From Canna indica (lineage: Eukaryota > Streptophyta > Magnoliopsida > Zingiberales > Cannaceae), in NCBI GenBank assembly GCA_034359265.1, contig CP136891.1:52406501-52470500 (forward strand): 64,000 nucleotides of DNA. The letters run 5' to 3'. The notes beneath the pieces are model-generated. The model saw only the letters and a program-made list of their open reading frames with translations, did no database searches and had not been told where the DNA came from. Positions 12,245 to 22,420 of the stretch are shown here, one piece after another; the first letter of the stretch is position 1, and the number at the start of each line of letters is the position of its first letter. Both the position numbers and the translations under genes were made by a program.

Positions 12245-12430
12245 AAAAGTCATAACACCCTAAAGAACAAAGGAAGATCATAGATTTTAACCAACATGGG
12301 TATTTCATTGAAGTGCGGCTTCCCAAATCTCATTGACTTAATTTCATCGGTGCAGAACGTAACTAGCAAGTGATTTTGGACATACCAAGGGCCCCATTCT
12401 AACACTTAGAGCATGTCATCTTCCTCTACA
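12245..12430 (-). pseudogene. Fragment of LINE ORF1-type protein (DUF4283-like)
   Basis: Minus-strand translation gives EDDML, a stop, then VLEWGPWYVQNHLLV, followed by KSMRFGKPHFNEIPMLVKIYDLPLFFR. This resembles the DUF4283 region of plant L1-type ORF1 proteins, which usually has a VL..GPW motif and later a WVR..GLP-like strand. It is too short and broken to be functional. An unrelated chance match cannot be excluded without a profile search. Confidence 0.45.
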
Positions 12431-13143
12431 ATACGAAATTAAAAAAATATCTCGATCGCAGCAATGAAATGTCCAAGGCAGCCACAGGCTTCCATAGGGC
12501 CTCCACCTTCGTTTTGATAGTGTGGAATAATGGTCTTGCACGAAGGAAGTGCCCAACATGCTCAATGCTAAGGTCTACACCCTTACTCCTTTTCCCAATT
12601 CACATGAATGTGCAGCACTCCGATCCATTCAACAAGTGTGGTGCTTTGAAGGTCACTGTACAATCAACCTTCACTAGCGAAGTGGAGAAGAGAGCTCTAC
12701 GACTCTGTGATTACTGGCCCTCATGCCTACCATCCGCGTGCCCCCGTCGCCATTTAAGGTAGCGTATATTCTTCAAGACAACTATGTCACTTGCACTACA
12801 ATCAGCATCCTCTTGGTTGTGAGCATCATCAATCAAGGGGCTCTCCTCAATGGTTTGGTCTATGTTGAGTGGACTCACACCTCAACATCTCAACATGTGT
12901 TTATTTTTTTCTCTCTCTTCGTTAAATAAAAAGAGAAAGTTAAAGAGATAGACACATTATGGAATGCGAGTCCACAGATGACCCCTCGTCCACCCAATAA
13001 TGGACAATAAAGTAGCACCAAAGAAAGCCCCCACCTCGAAACCTTTCAACTTCATACCACCTCATCATAGTGCCAATGTCACGTCAAGGCTAGGCAGAGC
13101 CAAAGACTAGTCGGCCGCAACATCGGTGTTGAGCGACAGACGG
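12431..13143. other. Unassigned stretch
   Basis: The open frames at 12469-12762 and 12723-12929 have no recognisable domain and mixed composition. It may be older LINE sequence adjoining the ORF1 scrap. Nothing else can be supported. Confidence 0.3.
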
Positions 13144-13315
13144 TTGAGCGAGGGACAAGGTGGAGGCATGCAAGATGCCCACATTGTGTCGTGCAAGGGG
13201 AGAACAAGAGACGAAAGTCGCACCAACAATTGAGCGAGGGACAAGGTGGAGGCATGTAAGATGCCCACATTGCGTCGTGCAAGGGGAGAACAAGAGACGA
13301 AAGTCGCACCAACTC
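13144..13315. repeat. 86-bp tandem duplication
   Basis: Two copies, 13144-13229 and 13230-13315, both run TTGAGCGAGGGACAAGG to AAGTCGCACCAAC and differ at a few bases. The open frames on both strands here simply repeat with the duplication. Confidence 0.88.
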
Positions 13316-14267
13316 TCGTTGGATTGGATGATCACCTTTGCAAATGTCGTCCCCTTAACTAGCTCATAAGTTAAAACTTGCAATCTCAAATTGGGAACAT
13401 CCCCATAAATGAGCTCAAATCAATGGCAACAACACTATGAAGAATCACATCATGCAACTTTTAAACAAAATTCCAAGATTTACCTGACCTGATATCCTTT
13501 ATGCAAACACATTATGCATTAATAATCTAAGATAATAAACACTAAGCCATTAGACTAAGAATCTTAACAAACATATTAGCATAGAGGGACACTGGTAAAA
13601 TATAAATATATAATTTAATCTATCCATGTTTTGCCCTCATGACATTCCAAACTTATTTGAAGCGATAAGGTTGTTTGTACACTAACAAAAGGCTTCCCAG
13701 GCCCCTCAACATGCAGTACTTGTCTGCTAAGTGAAACAACTATAACATGGCATAATAAATGGGAAAGATTTACACTCTTACATGACATCACATATCACAA
13801 TGAACAATCCAATCACAGATGAAAGCTCTCAACCAAAAAGAAGACTGTCACTTATTAGCATGCCCCACGCTATAAAATACTTTTCAGAGAAACAGTATTG
13901 GCATCATTTAGGTCTGCCATCAATAAACAATTGGACCTCATTGTCTTGCTAGCTTGGTAAGTGGATGGAGCCCTGCTTCGCAGTGATAGATATAGTGATA
14001 TCAAATATAACTTTCTTACCTTTGGGAGAGGACCCTCCACTCATAATTTCAATTAGCTTCTGTACATTTTGATCAGTTAGCAGGGAACTTTTCTTGTTAA
14101 TGTTTTCTTTATTGTTTCCTTTGACCATTTTCTAAGAACATAACAATTAGATGCAAGCTTGAAATCTAAGTTATGTGATCAAAGAAGAAAACTTAGGCTT
14201 CTCCTAAGACTTCCTCATCTTCTAACTACTGAAGCTCTCACAAGTACTTCTCCCTTCTTCCAATCAC
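13316..14267. other. AT-rich intergenic sequence
   Basis: No gene, terminal repeat or structured RNA was recognised. A run around 14100-14270 is TC-rich and leads to the TTA target site of the next element. Confidence 0.4.
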
Positions 14268-14469
14268 TTAGGGGGCGTTTGGTTACCCGCAAGTGTAAAT
14301 GCTGCAAAATCTATTTGCATGCAAAAGCAAATGCCCGCAAATAGATTTTGCAGCCTACCGTTTGGTTGCCCGCAAGTAGAGTTGCAACTTCTATTTGCAA
14401 GCATTTGGTTGGCCGCAAATGGAAGTTGTAATTACACTTGCAACTTGCAACGTGCAACTTGCATCTTAC

Positions 14470-15725
14470 AAAATTTTTTGGATCGGGTCGGGCACGAATT
14501 TTCTCAAGTCGGGCTGAGCCGGGCCGGGATGGGATGGGCCGAGCATGCACGAATTTATCCGGGCCGGGTACAAACTTTTTCGGGCAGGGCCGGGCACGAA
14601 CTTTTCGGGTCGGGTCGTGCACAAATCTTTTTGGGCCGGGCCGGACACGAATTTTTTCGAGTTGGCCCGAGCCGAACCGGGACAGGTTGGGCAGTGCACG
14701 AATTTTTTCGAGCAAGGCTGGGCCGAACACAATTTTTTTTTCGGGCTGGGCACGAATTTTTTTTCTAGTCAGGCCGGGCCGGGCATGAATTTTTTTGAGC
14801 TGGGCCGGGAAACGAATTTTTTCAGGCCGGGTCGGGCAGAAATTTTTTCGGGCCGGGCCGAGCACAAAATTTTTTTTGGCCGGGAACGAATTTTCTCATG
14901 CAGGGTCGGGCATAAATTTTTTGGGCCGAGCCGAGTCAAGATAGGCAGTGCACGAATTTTTTCGGGCAAGGTTGGGCCCGATGCGAATATTTCGGACTGG
15001 GCATGAATTTCTTTTCGTGTTAGGTCGGGCTGGGCATAAAATTTTTCGGGTCGGGTCGGGACACGAATTTTTTTGGGCAGGGCTGACCACGAATTTTTTC
15101 GGGCAGGGCCGGGCAAGAATTTTTTCGGTCCAGACCGGGCACGAATTTTTTTGGGGCGGGCCGAGCACAAAATATTTTGGGCCGGGTTGGGCACGAATTT
15201 TTTGGGGTTGGGCCGTGCACGAATAATTTTGGGCCGGGCAAGGCACGAATTTTTTCAGGTCGGCACGAGTCGGGCAGTGCATAAATTTTTTCGGGCAGGG
15301 CTGGGTTGGGCACGAATTTTTTTGGTTCGGGCATGAATTTTTTCGGGCCGGGCCGGGGTACGAATTTTTTTTGGGCAAGGCCGGGCCGGGTCGACAGTGA
15401 ATTTTTTCGAGCCAGGCTGAGCACGAATTTTTTCGGGCCTGGCCGAGCACAAATTTTTGAGCCGGGCTGGGCACGAAATTTTTCAGGCCGGGCTGGGCAC
15501 GAATTTTTTCGGACCGAGCCGGGCTGGGACGGGCCATGCAGTGCACGAATTTTTTGGTCGGGTCGGACACAAATTTTTTCGGGGCGGGATGGACAGGAAT
15601 TTTTTTGGGCCGGGCCGGGCACAAATTTTTTCGGGCCAGGCTGGACACGAACTTTTTTGGGTCGGGTCGGGCATAAATTTTTTGGGTCGAGCCTGGGACA
15701 AATTTTTTCGGGCCAGGCTAAAAAC
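14470..15725. repeat. GC-rich minisatellite, GGGCCGGGC...ACGAATTTTTT
   Basis: About 1.25 kb of variable-length units, each with one or two (C/T)GGGC(C/A/T)GGGC words followed by (A/G)CACGAATTTTTT. Spacing varies from roughly 22 to over 50 bases. Because units carry almost no stop codons, long overlapping open frames appear on both strands in every frame. Their proteins are low-complexity strings of Pro-Ala-Arg-Lys-Phe or Gly-Arg-Ala-Phe-Phe. I regard none as a gene. Confidence 0.9.
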
Positions 15726-15807
15726 TTAGGCCCGACACGATTTGTCTGACAAATTAATAATTTTTAATTTTTGTATATTACTGAAAATATATTAAAAAAT
15801 CTATCAA

Positions 15808-15905
15808 ATGATATCAGATGTAAAATCTGACACTACCATCAGGTTCAGCACGCAAAAACCTACAACTTTGATATTTATCTCGTCTTCATCCGACGACTCT
15901 ACGTT
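15808..15905. repeat. Block shared with the solo LTR at 43046-45755
   Basis: The words GACACTACCATCA, GTTCAGCACGC, AAAACCTACAA, TATTTATCTCG and CCGACGACTCTACG occur in the same order and spacing at 44790-44894 (GACACTACCATCA, GTTTAGCACGC, AAAATCTACAA, TATTCACTTCA, CCGATGACTCTACG). The two host elements are otherwise unrelated. Confidence 0.75.
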
Positions 15906-16139
15906 GCCAAAATTAATTATTTTTCAATACTTAAATTATTGCATTTGCAGCCCGCAATCTTGTATTGCGGGCTTTTTGGGCTGCAATTCCACTTGCGGCC
16001 CACAAATGATATTTGAAATACAAGTTGCAACTAGTAAATGCTGCAAAATGATTTTGCAGCCAACCAAACAAATTTGTTATCTAAATGCTGCAACTAGAGT
16101 TGCAGCATTTGTACTTGCGGGCAACCAAACGCCCCCTTA

Positions 16140-17533
16140 ATTGCTTAATCTTTTCGTTACTTTTTCTAAGTTGCTCAACATTTGCAACTGTAATTCAATA
16201 ATTGTCGGTTGATGGGGAAACAACCTCACATAATTCCCCAATTATTTCTTCACCTTTCTTTTCAAATAATGTGAAGCTGAAGCCCCCATCTGTTTTCTTC
16301 CACAAGATAATCTGGCTACTTAGACCTGGTTCACATTATACTACAGAAGAAAACACAAAGTATTCAACCCCTGTCATCAACTTATGCCAACTATTTAAAG
16401 GCAATGATTTAGCATTTTAGATCCCTCAATTTAATCTATAAACCATCATAATGGATCTTTGGTCTGACGTGACAGGATATACATTTAGTCATTTACATAT
16501 ATATTGTAATGAAAAAATTACTTCTGACCAGCAAGAAGATCTACACCATTGACAAATCAACATGTAGATGAAGCTCCAATGGATTAGCAAGGAAACCATG
16601 CCTGTGCTAAAATTCATTTTGGTCTGGTATTAATCATATCTGTTAATGATTTTTGTGATGCTATAAGTACTTAATAACAACATAGATCTTGTTAATTGCC
16701 AGTTTTGGCTTCTAATAGAAAAGACCCATAACAATTTCGATAATCACATAATCTTTAACAGCCATCTATGATATAGAAGGCAAGCCCAAATGGCTGCTTT
16801 AGCTATTAAGGGTATCTTAAGAAGATTCCAGGATAGGGTCAATCTAGAAGCAAAAGCTGGAACCAAGTTTTCAAATGGAAGGTGCACAGGAGGAACGATA
16901 GATTGGCAACAGCAATATTTAAATATATGTAGCATGTATTAGGTGGAAAGGTAATATATATATAGGTGGAAGTAGATGACTATACTAATATCTCCAGATA
17001 ATTACTTCCGTCCCGGTAGCTTATAGCAAAATGTAGTTGTAAAATACAAACAATTTGGCTCCAGTTACTTTACTAGTCCCAACAAAATCATGAGTTAAGT
17101 TCTGCCCAATTTATACTATCACAAGAGTATTTATCTACTTATACAAATAGTAGCAAAAAACAATCAATGAGTGGCAAGGCAAAAAGAAACATAGGTTTAT
17201 ATTCATTACAGTAGTAAATCTGAAGCAGGTAAAGCTAACAAGATTAAGCAATCAAGTGGTAGAGATAGACAAAGTATTGCTAGAGAGTGGAACATGAATT
17301 GAACAAAATTCACTTTGTATATACATAACTTGTAACAAGACCAGACCAACGTATATGAATGAAAAGAAAAAAAAACAACAGGGCTTTATAGATGTATGAT
17401 ATATTCTAGATAGAAGCTACAGGGAAAACTTTTCTCATACCATTGCTAGTTAAAGATTGAAATGTTGTTTGGGGAGCCTTAGCTTGTGCAATCAGCTTCT
17501 TGGGCAAAGAAGCATACTTCTCAGATATCTCCT
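16140..17533. other. Intergenic region downstream of the receptor gene
   Basis: No coding similarity was recognised. Since the receptor is transcribed from the minus strand, its 3' UTR should occupy roughly the last few hundred bases before 17533. No single poly(A) signal can be chosen with confidence. Confidence 0.4.
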
Positions 17534-20500
17534 TTAGAATTTTTCTTCTCTCTCTTCTTCCTTCAAGCTCATATCCCCCTCACAGAAGCTCCCGTCCATT
17601 GAGGCTCCAGTGGCTGAAGTAGCGGTGTTCATTGATGAACCAGCCTGTATCTCTTTAAACATTGTCATCACCTTTAGCATTGTTGGTCGACGGTATGGCC
17701 TATCATCAAGGCAGGCACAAGCAATCTTAAGATGTTCTAATAACTCCAGCTCCAGAGAGGGATCATCTTTTAGCAGCTCAGGGTCAAAGACATTGCTTAT
17801 TCTAAGTTTTGAGTGCTGCTTCACCCACCCCACTAAGTTGTCATCCCCAAAGTCCATAGAGTCTGTTGGCCGCCTCCCTGTAAGCAGCTCTAGCAAGACA
17901 ACACCATAGCTGTAAACATCTCCCTTAATGGTGCATCTAAAGCTCTGGTAGTACTCAGGTGGGACATAGCCAGGGGTGCCAGCTAGTGCAGACACACTCA
18001 AATGAGTGTCCACTGCATTCATCAGCCGTGCCATTCCAAAATCAGAGACCCTAGCATCCAACTTCTCATCAAGAAGGACATTGCTGGATTTCATGTCTCT
18101 GTGAATTATGCGAGGAGTGCAACTGTGGTGCAAAAATACTAAACCTCTGGCAGCTCCCATAGCGATCTTCCTCCTTGCCTCCCAGTTCAGCTTGATCCCA
18201 ATCTTGTTGCGGTCATGTAAGACATCATCTAGGCTACCATACTTCATGTATTCATAGACTAAAAGTCGTTCTTCTCCTACTTTACAGTAACCCAAAAGGG
18301 GAACCAGGTTGCGGTGCTTGATCTTTCCAATAGTCTCCATTTCAGCTGTGAACTCTCTGTCAGCTTGCCCACTAACATGGATTAGTTTCTTGATGGCAAC
18401 AATGCTACCATCCTTCAGCTGGGCTTTATAAACGTCACCAAATCCGCCAGAACCTATTAAGCTGTCATTGTGGAAGCCATTTGTTGCCTCGACCAGGTCA
18501 GCGAAAGAAAGCTTCTTCAGAGGCATGTCAAATGTGGCGAGGTTGATAACTGATGCATCCTTGGTGGCTGTCAGCTTCCAGTTTGAATTGGCAGTGCCTG
18601 AGTGAGACCTGCTATCAAAATAGATATCCCCAGAGCGGTTGCTGCCATCCTTATTCTTCTTCTTCCTTTTCTTGCTCTCTACTGCAATAATGATCAGACC
18701 AACAATGCAGAATATGAAGAAAAGTAGCCCCATTGCAACACTCCCTGCAAGAGAGGCTTGACGCCGGTGAGATTTCCCGTTCTGTGTGTTCAAATTAGTC
18801 CCAGACATGTCTTTACAAGATGGGAGAGGGAACCCACAAAGGCCGGAGTTGTTCTCGTACCGGTACCGTGGGAACGTTGCCAGCTGACCTAGTTCAGGAA
18901 TAGACCCATTGAGCATATTGTTAGAGAGGTCAATTTCAGCTAACATTGCAAGGGCAGAGAAGGATGAAGGAATTGGCCCCTCAAGAGCATTGTGCGAGAG
19001 ATCCAACCCAGCAATATACCGCAAGTTCCCCAGGTCTGGTGGTATCAGACCCAAGAGATTATTGTGGCCAAGGTTCAATATCAGAAGGTAGTACATGTTG
19101 CCAAGCTCCCTTGGAATCTCCCCACTCAGCTGGTTGAAAGAAAGATCAAGGAAGAGCATTGATCCATTGTTGTTGAACGTGTACTGGGTAATACCCTTGT
19201 AAACCCTAGTGAAGTTACAGAACTGCCGACTGGACAACCGGTCAAGGTCCTCGGGACGAACCCCAGCAAACTCAAGGAGATCGCCAGTCCCTCGGCACCC
19301 ACTGTTCCCATCATTCTTCAAGTATACATATGGCTCACCAGTCACCAAGCCAACTGCGATTTTGCCAGACTGATTTGCCAGTGATGGCGGAATGGATCCA
19401 TTGAGTTGATTGTTATTGAGGTCCAGCCATATCAAACTCTTGCAGTCTCCAAGCTCGGGTGGAATCGGGCCAGAGAAAGAGTTATTTGCGAGCTTAAGGA
19501 TAGCCAAATTGTGAAGCTGGCCAATCCACGGTGGAATTGTTCCACTCAGATGATTGCTTGACAGAGAAAGCCAATTCAAACTACTGCATTTGACAAGACC
19601 TGGGGGAATTGACCCTGTCAGGGCATTGTTGTCTAGAATGAGGTTCTTGAGGGTTCGGATGTTGGATAGCTCAGGCGGGATCTCCCCTTCAAGCAAATTC
19701 TGCCACATGATGAGGTCGCGAAGGGAAGAGAGCGATCCCAGACCGGAGGGAATGGTTCCACTTATGTAATTGAGGCTCAGATCAAGGGACACCAGCTTGG
19801 TACAATTGCTCAGAGACTCTGGAATACCACCAGTAAGTTGGTTGTTCTGGAGGTAGAGAGCCTCCAAAGCAAAGCTCCGGTCTGGGCAAAGCTCCGAGGG
19901 GATAGTTCCTGTCAACCTGTTTGAGCTTAGGTCGAACACTTCGAGCATCGGCATACTGGCCATCGAGTCGCCGAGGCTGCCATTGAGGTTGTTGAAGGCC
20001 AACTCAAGGATCTTGAGGTCCGGCATGGAGGACAGGATATCGACAGGGAACTCACCAGAGAAGTTGTTGCTGGAGACGCTGAGGGATGTCAAGGAGGCAC
20101 AAGAGGAGAGGTCGGAGGGAAGTGTACCAGTAAAGTGGTTGGAGGACAGGTTCAAGGAGGTCAAGCTCCGACAGCCGCCAATCACCCCGGCGCCAATAAT
20201 ACCAGAGAGGTTGTTAGACGAAAGGTCCAGGTACTGAAGGTTGGAACAATTGAAGGTGGACGAGAGCCCCCCGGAGATGTGGTTTCCGGAGACATCGAGG
20301 AGGTGCAGTGCACCGAGGTTGGAGAGCAGCCATTTGAGGTCGCCCTCTCCGGAGATCTTGTTAAATGAGAGGTCAAGGGTCTCGATCTCGAACCCAGCGA
20401 CCACGACGTCATCTCTGGCTGCGGTCGGCGGAACCCCGATATAGTTTCGGGAGAGATTGAGCGACTTCAAGCCGGAGCAAGCTCCAGCGAGAGCTGAAAC

Positions 20501-20920
20501 GTCGGCGAGGGAGCCACGGAGAACGTTGGCGGAGAGATCGAGCTCCTCGAGCTGACCGCTGCAGCGAGCTCCGGCAATATTTCCGGTGAGGTTGACGGCT
20601 CGAAGTGAAAGGCTCTGGAGACCTTCCAGTGCAAGGATCGAGGACAAAACGGCGCGGAAGTCGACGCCGAGGGGAAGGCCCTGCAGTGCCACGGCGGCGA
20701 CCCGGTCTCCGCCGTCGCAGCTGACGCCAGCGAAGGAGCACGGGCTTCCGAGGCGGCCCCAGCCCTGGAGCAGCTGAGGGTTGGCGACCGCGCCCTTGAA
20801 CGTCATCAACAGCTCCAAGTCGCCGTCATCAGTAGATCCAGCCGCGGCGAGGCAGCAGAGGAGGAACGGGAGATAGAGGAAAGAGGAAAAATAGGAGGAA
20901 CGGCGGATGTCTCCTCCCAT
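17534..20920 (-). CDS. BRI1: Brassinosteroid receptor kinase, BRI1 type
   Basis: An intronless 1128-residue protein, a normal length for BRI1 (rice protein about 1120). It has a signal peptide (about 1-29), an N-cap cysteine pair (61-68), about 24 LRRs to residue 690, and a ~70-residue island (about 516-590) between LRRs, where BRI1 binds brassinosteroid. A second cysteine pair follows (about 695-702), then a membrane helix (723-748) and a Ser/Thr kinase (about 817-1090). The kinase has GSGGFGDV (823-830), VAIKK with Lys844, HRD at 940-942 and DFG at 960-962, so it looks active. In the plasma membrane it binds hormone and signals with a SERK co-receptor. The juxtamembrane and kinase text ([19 protein letters not shown]) fits BRI1 better than BRL1/BRL3. 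The start codon has G at -3 and +4. The upstream half is GC-rich, as in many monocot genes. It is unbroken and is the only intact host gene seen. Confidence 0.96.
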   Translation of the reverse strand: MGGDIRRSSYFSSFLYLPFLLCCLAAAGSTDDGDLELLMTFKGAVANPQLLQGWGRLGSPCSFAGVSCDGGDRVAAVALQGLPLGVDFRAVLSSILALEGLQSLSLRAVNLTGNIAGARCSGQLEELDLSANVLRGSLADVSALAGACSGLKSLNLSRNYIGVPPTAARDDVVVAGFEIETLDLSFNKISGEGDLKWLLSNLGALHLLDVSGNHISGGLSSTFNCSNLQYLDLSSNNLSGIIGAGVIGGCRSLTSLNLSSNHFTGTLPSDLSSCASLTSLSVSSNNFSGEFPVDILSSMPDLKILELAFNNLNGSLGDSMASMPMLEVFDLSSNRLTGTIPSELCPDRSFALEALYLQNNQLTGGIPESLSNCTKLVSLDLSLNYISGTIPSGLGSLSSLRDLIMWQNLLEGEIPPELSNIRTLKNLILDNNALTGSIPPGLVKCSSLNWLSLSSNHLSGTIPPWIGQLHNLAILKLANNSFSGPIPPELGDCKSLIWLDLNNNQLNGSIPPSLANQSGKIAVGLVTGEPYVYLKNDGNSGCRGTGDLLEFAGVRPEDLDRLSSRQFCNFTRVYKGITQYTFNNNGSMLFLDLSFNQLSGEIPRELGNMYYLLILNLGHNNLLGLIPPDLGNLRYIAGLDLSHNALEGPIPSSFSALAMLAEIDLSNNMLNGSIPELGQLATFPRYRYENNSGLCGFPLPSCKDMSGTNLNTQNGKSHRRQASLAGSVAMGLLFFIFCIVGLIIIAVESKKRKKKNKDGSNRSGDIYFDSRSHSGTANSNWKLTATKDASVINLATFDMPLKKLSFADLVEATNGFHNDSLIGSGGFGDVYKAQLKDGSIVAIKKLIHVSGQADREFTAEMETIGKIKHRNLVPLLGYCKVGEERLLVYEYMKYGSLDDVLHDRNKIGIKLNWEARRKIAMGAARGLVFLHHSCTPRIIHRDMKSSNVLLDEKLDARVSDFGMARLMNAVDTHLSVSALAGTPGYVPPEYYQSFRCTIKGDVYSYGVVLLELLTGRRPTDSMDFGDDNLVGWVKQHSKLRISNVFDPELLKDDPSLELELLEHLKIACACLDDRPYRRPTMLKVMTMFKEIQAGSSMNTATSATGASMDGSFCEGDMSLKEEEREEKF

Positions 20921-20928
20921 GACGACTA

Positions 20929-20949
20929 CTATGGTTTGCTTTCCGCCAT
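20929..20949 (-). other. Possible 6-residue upstream ORF before BRI1
   Basis: On the minus strand an ATG at 20949 opens Met-Ala-Glu-Ser-Lys-Pro and a TAG, ending 8 bases before the receptor ATG. Its context is weak at -3 (C) but has G at +4, so leaky scanning is plausible. It counts only if transcription starts upstream of 20949, which the sequence does not prove. Confidence 0.4.
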
Positions 20950-21171
20950 TAGAGGGTTTTGCAGAGAGTGTAACTGTGTAAGAGAAAGAGGTGCTTAAAA
21001 TTTTGGGAGCGAGGAAGGTGATGACGCATTAATACCCGAGAAAAGTTGCCCAAATCAAATTATACTCTACTTACCCGCATATTTACCCTTGTTTCTGTGG
21101 GATGGGGACAGTGCACTCAGCGATGCCTCTTTAATGACGAAGATAGCCTCCATGTTTCCGTGGCGTTTAAT

Positions 21172-21182
21172 GACACGTGCGG
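21172..21182. promoter_or_regulatory. G-box overlapping a BRRE, proximal
   Basis: GACACGTGCGG holds the palindromic G-box CACGTG (21174-21179) overlapping CGTGCG, which fits the brassinosteroid response element CGTG(T/C)G bound by BZR1-family factors. It lies about 255 bases upstream of the receptor ATG. Binding is inferred from the motif only. Confidence 0.45.
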
Positions 21183-21683
21183 AAAGCAGCAAAGGACATT
21201 CTCGTCCTCAGAAATTGCGTGACCAAGTGGCCACAGATCTATATACTCTGAGATCAAGTGCCAATTCGTGATCTTGACCGTTGGAAATGGCGGGGAAGCA
21301 TCGGAGCCGACGGTGGGTGAAAAGAGCAAGGAGACAAGAAGCGGACTGAAAAAAATCGTGGAAATTGACCCGTTTGTGTCAGTGACATTTACCGAACCCC
21401 TATAGAAAATACCCCTTTATAAACAAGTGTTACAATTGGAGGATAGAAAACATTTCTTCACTGATAGGAGTGGTATACGAGCGGGTCACTATCTCGTTAA
21501 TGGTTTAGAAAAGCTATGACGTGGCATGGGAAGTAAAGTAGGAACTGTGGGCCCGGGAGAGAGATATGAGGAGGCGAATAAGAAAAATGAAAGAGAGTGA
21601 GGAGACGAGAGAGTGGGTGGCGAATGGGGGTGGGATTGTGAACAGTACGCATAATAAATGAGGGGGGCCCACGCACCTGGGCC

Positions 21684-21694
21684 GACACGTGCGG
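21684..21694. promoter_or_regulatory. G-box overlapping a BRRE, distal
   Basis: The same 11 bases, GACACGTGCGG, as the proximal site, with the G-box at 21686-21691, about 767 bases upstream of the receptor ATG. It has the same orientation and same flanks. Confidence 0.45.
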
Positions 21695-21850
21695 CTGTCG
21701 ATGACGGGGTGACGTGTCGTCGTCAGGAACCAAATGGGGGTGTCGGGACAAACAACTAAAAAGGCCTCCCGGATAAGTGCGGGTCCCACCAAAATGGAGG
21801 GACCTGATTGGCCGCTTGCGGGAAAGGGGTCCTCCGATTGGATGCTCTAG

Positions 21851-22420
21851 TAATAATATATCAATAATGGAGCTTTTACATATCTATCCTTTCCAAGTTA
21901 AAAAATAGTATATTTGACCAACACAATCTAGTACTGCACGTGTATAATTTAACTTTTCCATATATTTAGCGTGCCGCCTGTTAACCTATGTATTTACTAT
22001 TAATAATTGCATCGTATATCAATAAAAAAACGATTAATTGCTAAAGATAGATACTGCTTTATACCCTATCATACATTTGGCTTTAACTAACCATTCTAAT
22101 ACATTTTAGAAAAAATTGACAAACTCATAAAGACTTTGATTTATTGGTAAAGTCATAACTATGTGTCAAAATCATAATATATTATACCCAAAATACCCTC
22201 CATTTTTTTTCATTATTTACTTAGCTATGTATATTGATTATTAGGACTTTGGTGAAAATTTATATATGTATTTTTTGCATAAAAAGTTATACATTTGATA
22301 TGCTTATGAAATTAACATATTTAATAATTTAAAATATGATTTCAATCAAAGCTATATGGGCAGTTATGAACTTTCGTCAAAGTTTCTAACTACCAATATA
22401 ATTATAATTAAAAAAAAATA
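21851..22420. other. AT-rich stretch with 'caccaaagtccctaac' relatives
   Basis: No gene. A diverged unit of a repeat also present at 23690-23990 occurs near 22360-22410 (direct) and 22240-22262 (inverted, GGACTTTGGTGAAAA), so both sides of the next foldback share flanking repeats. Confidence 0.45.

Larger units (their letters stand above)
14271..16136. mobile_element. Non-autonomous PIF/Harbinger (Tourist-type) element with minisatellite core
   Basis: The left end reads GGGGGCGTTTGGTTACCCGC. The reverse complement of the right end reads GGGGGCGTTTGGTTGCCCGC, followed on both sides by CAAGT and AAATGCTGCAA. It is flanked by TTA on both sides (14268-14270 and 16137-16139), the three-base duplication typical of PIF/Harbinger and Tourist elements. 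The 1866-bp interior holds subterminal copies of GTTTGGTT(G)CCCGCAAGT-like words, a ~1.25 kb GC-rich minisatellite and a short LTR-derived block. No transposase is present, so it would depend on enzyme made elsewhere. Confidence 0.85.
20950..21850 (-). promoter_or_regulatory. Presumed BRI1 promoter and leader
   Basis: Upstream of the minus-strand gene. A CT-rich stretch on the minus strand around 20970-21000 (CACCTCTTTCTCTTACACAG) looks like a plant leader. A candidate TATA-like word (GTATATAG on the minus strand) is at 21239-21246. Two CCAAT words on the minus strand lie near 21807 and 21837, and two identical G-box sites are listed separately. The promoter extent is a guess, as no transcript data are available. 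Confidence 0.45.

Noticed and set aside
14311..15749. Long overlapping open frames on both strands (up to 250 codons)
   Set aside because: They exist because the minisatellite unit lacks stop codons in every frame. The proteins are low-complexity and change frame with each unit-length change.
19983..20741. Open frames antisense or out of frame to the receptor gene
   Set aside because: They are shadows caused by the LRR repeat structure and the GC-rich 5' half of BRI1, with no domain of their own.
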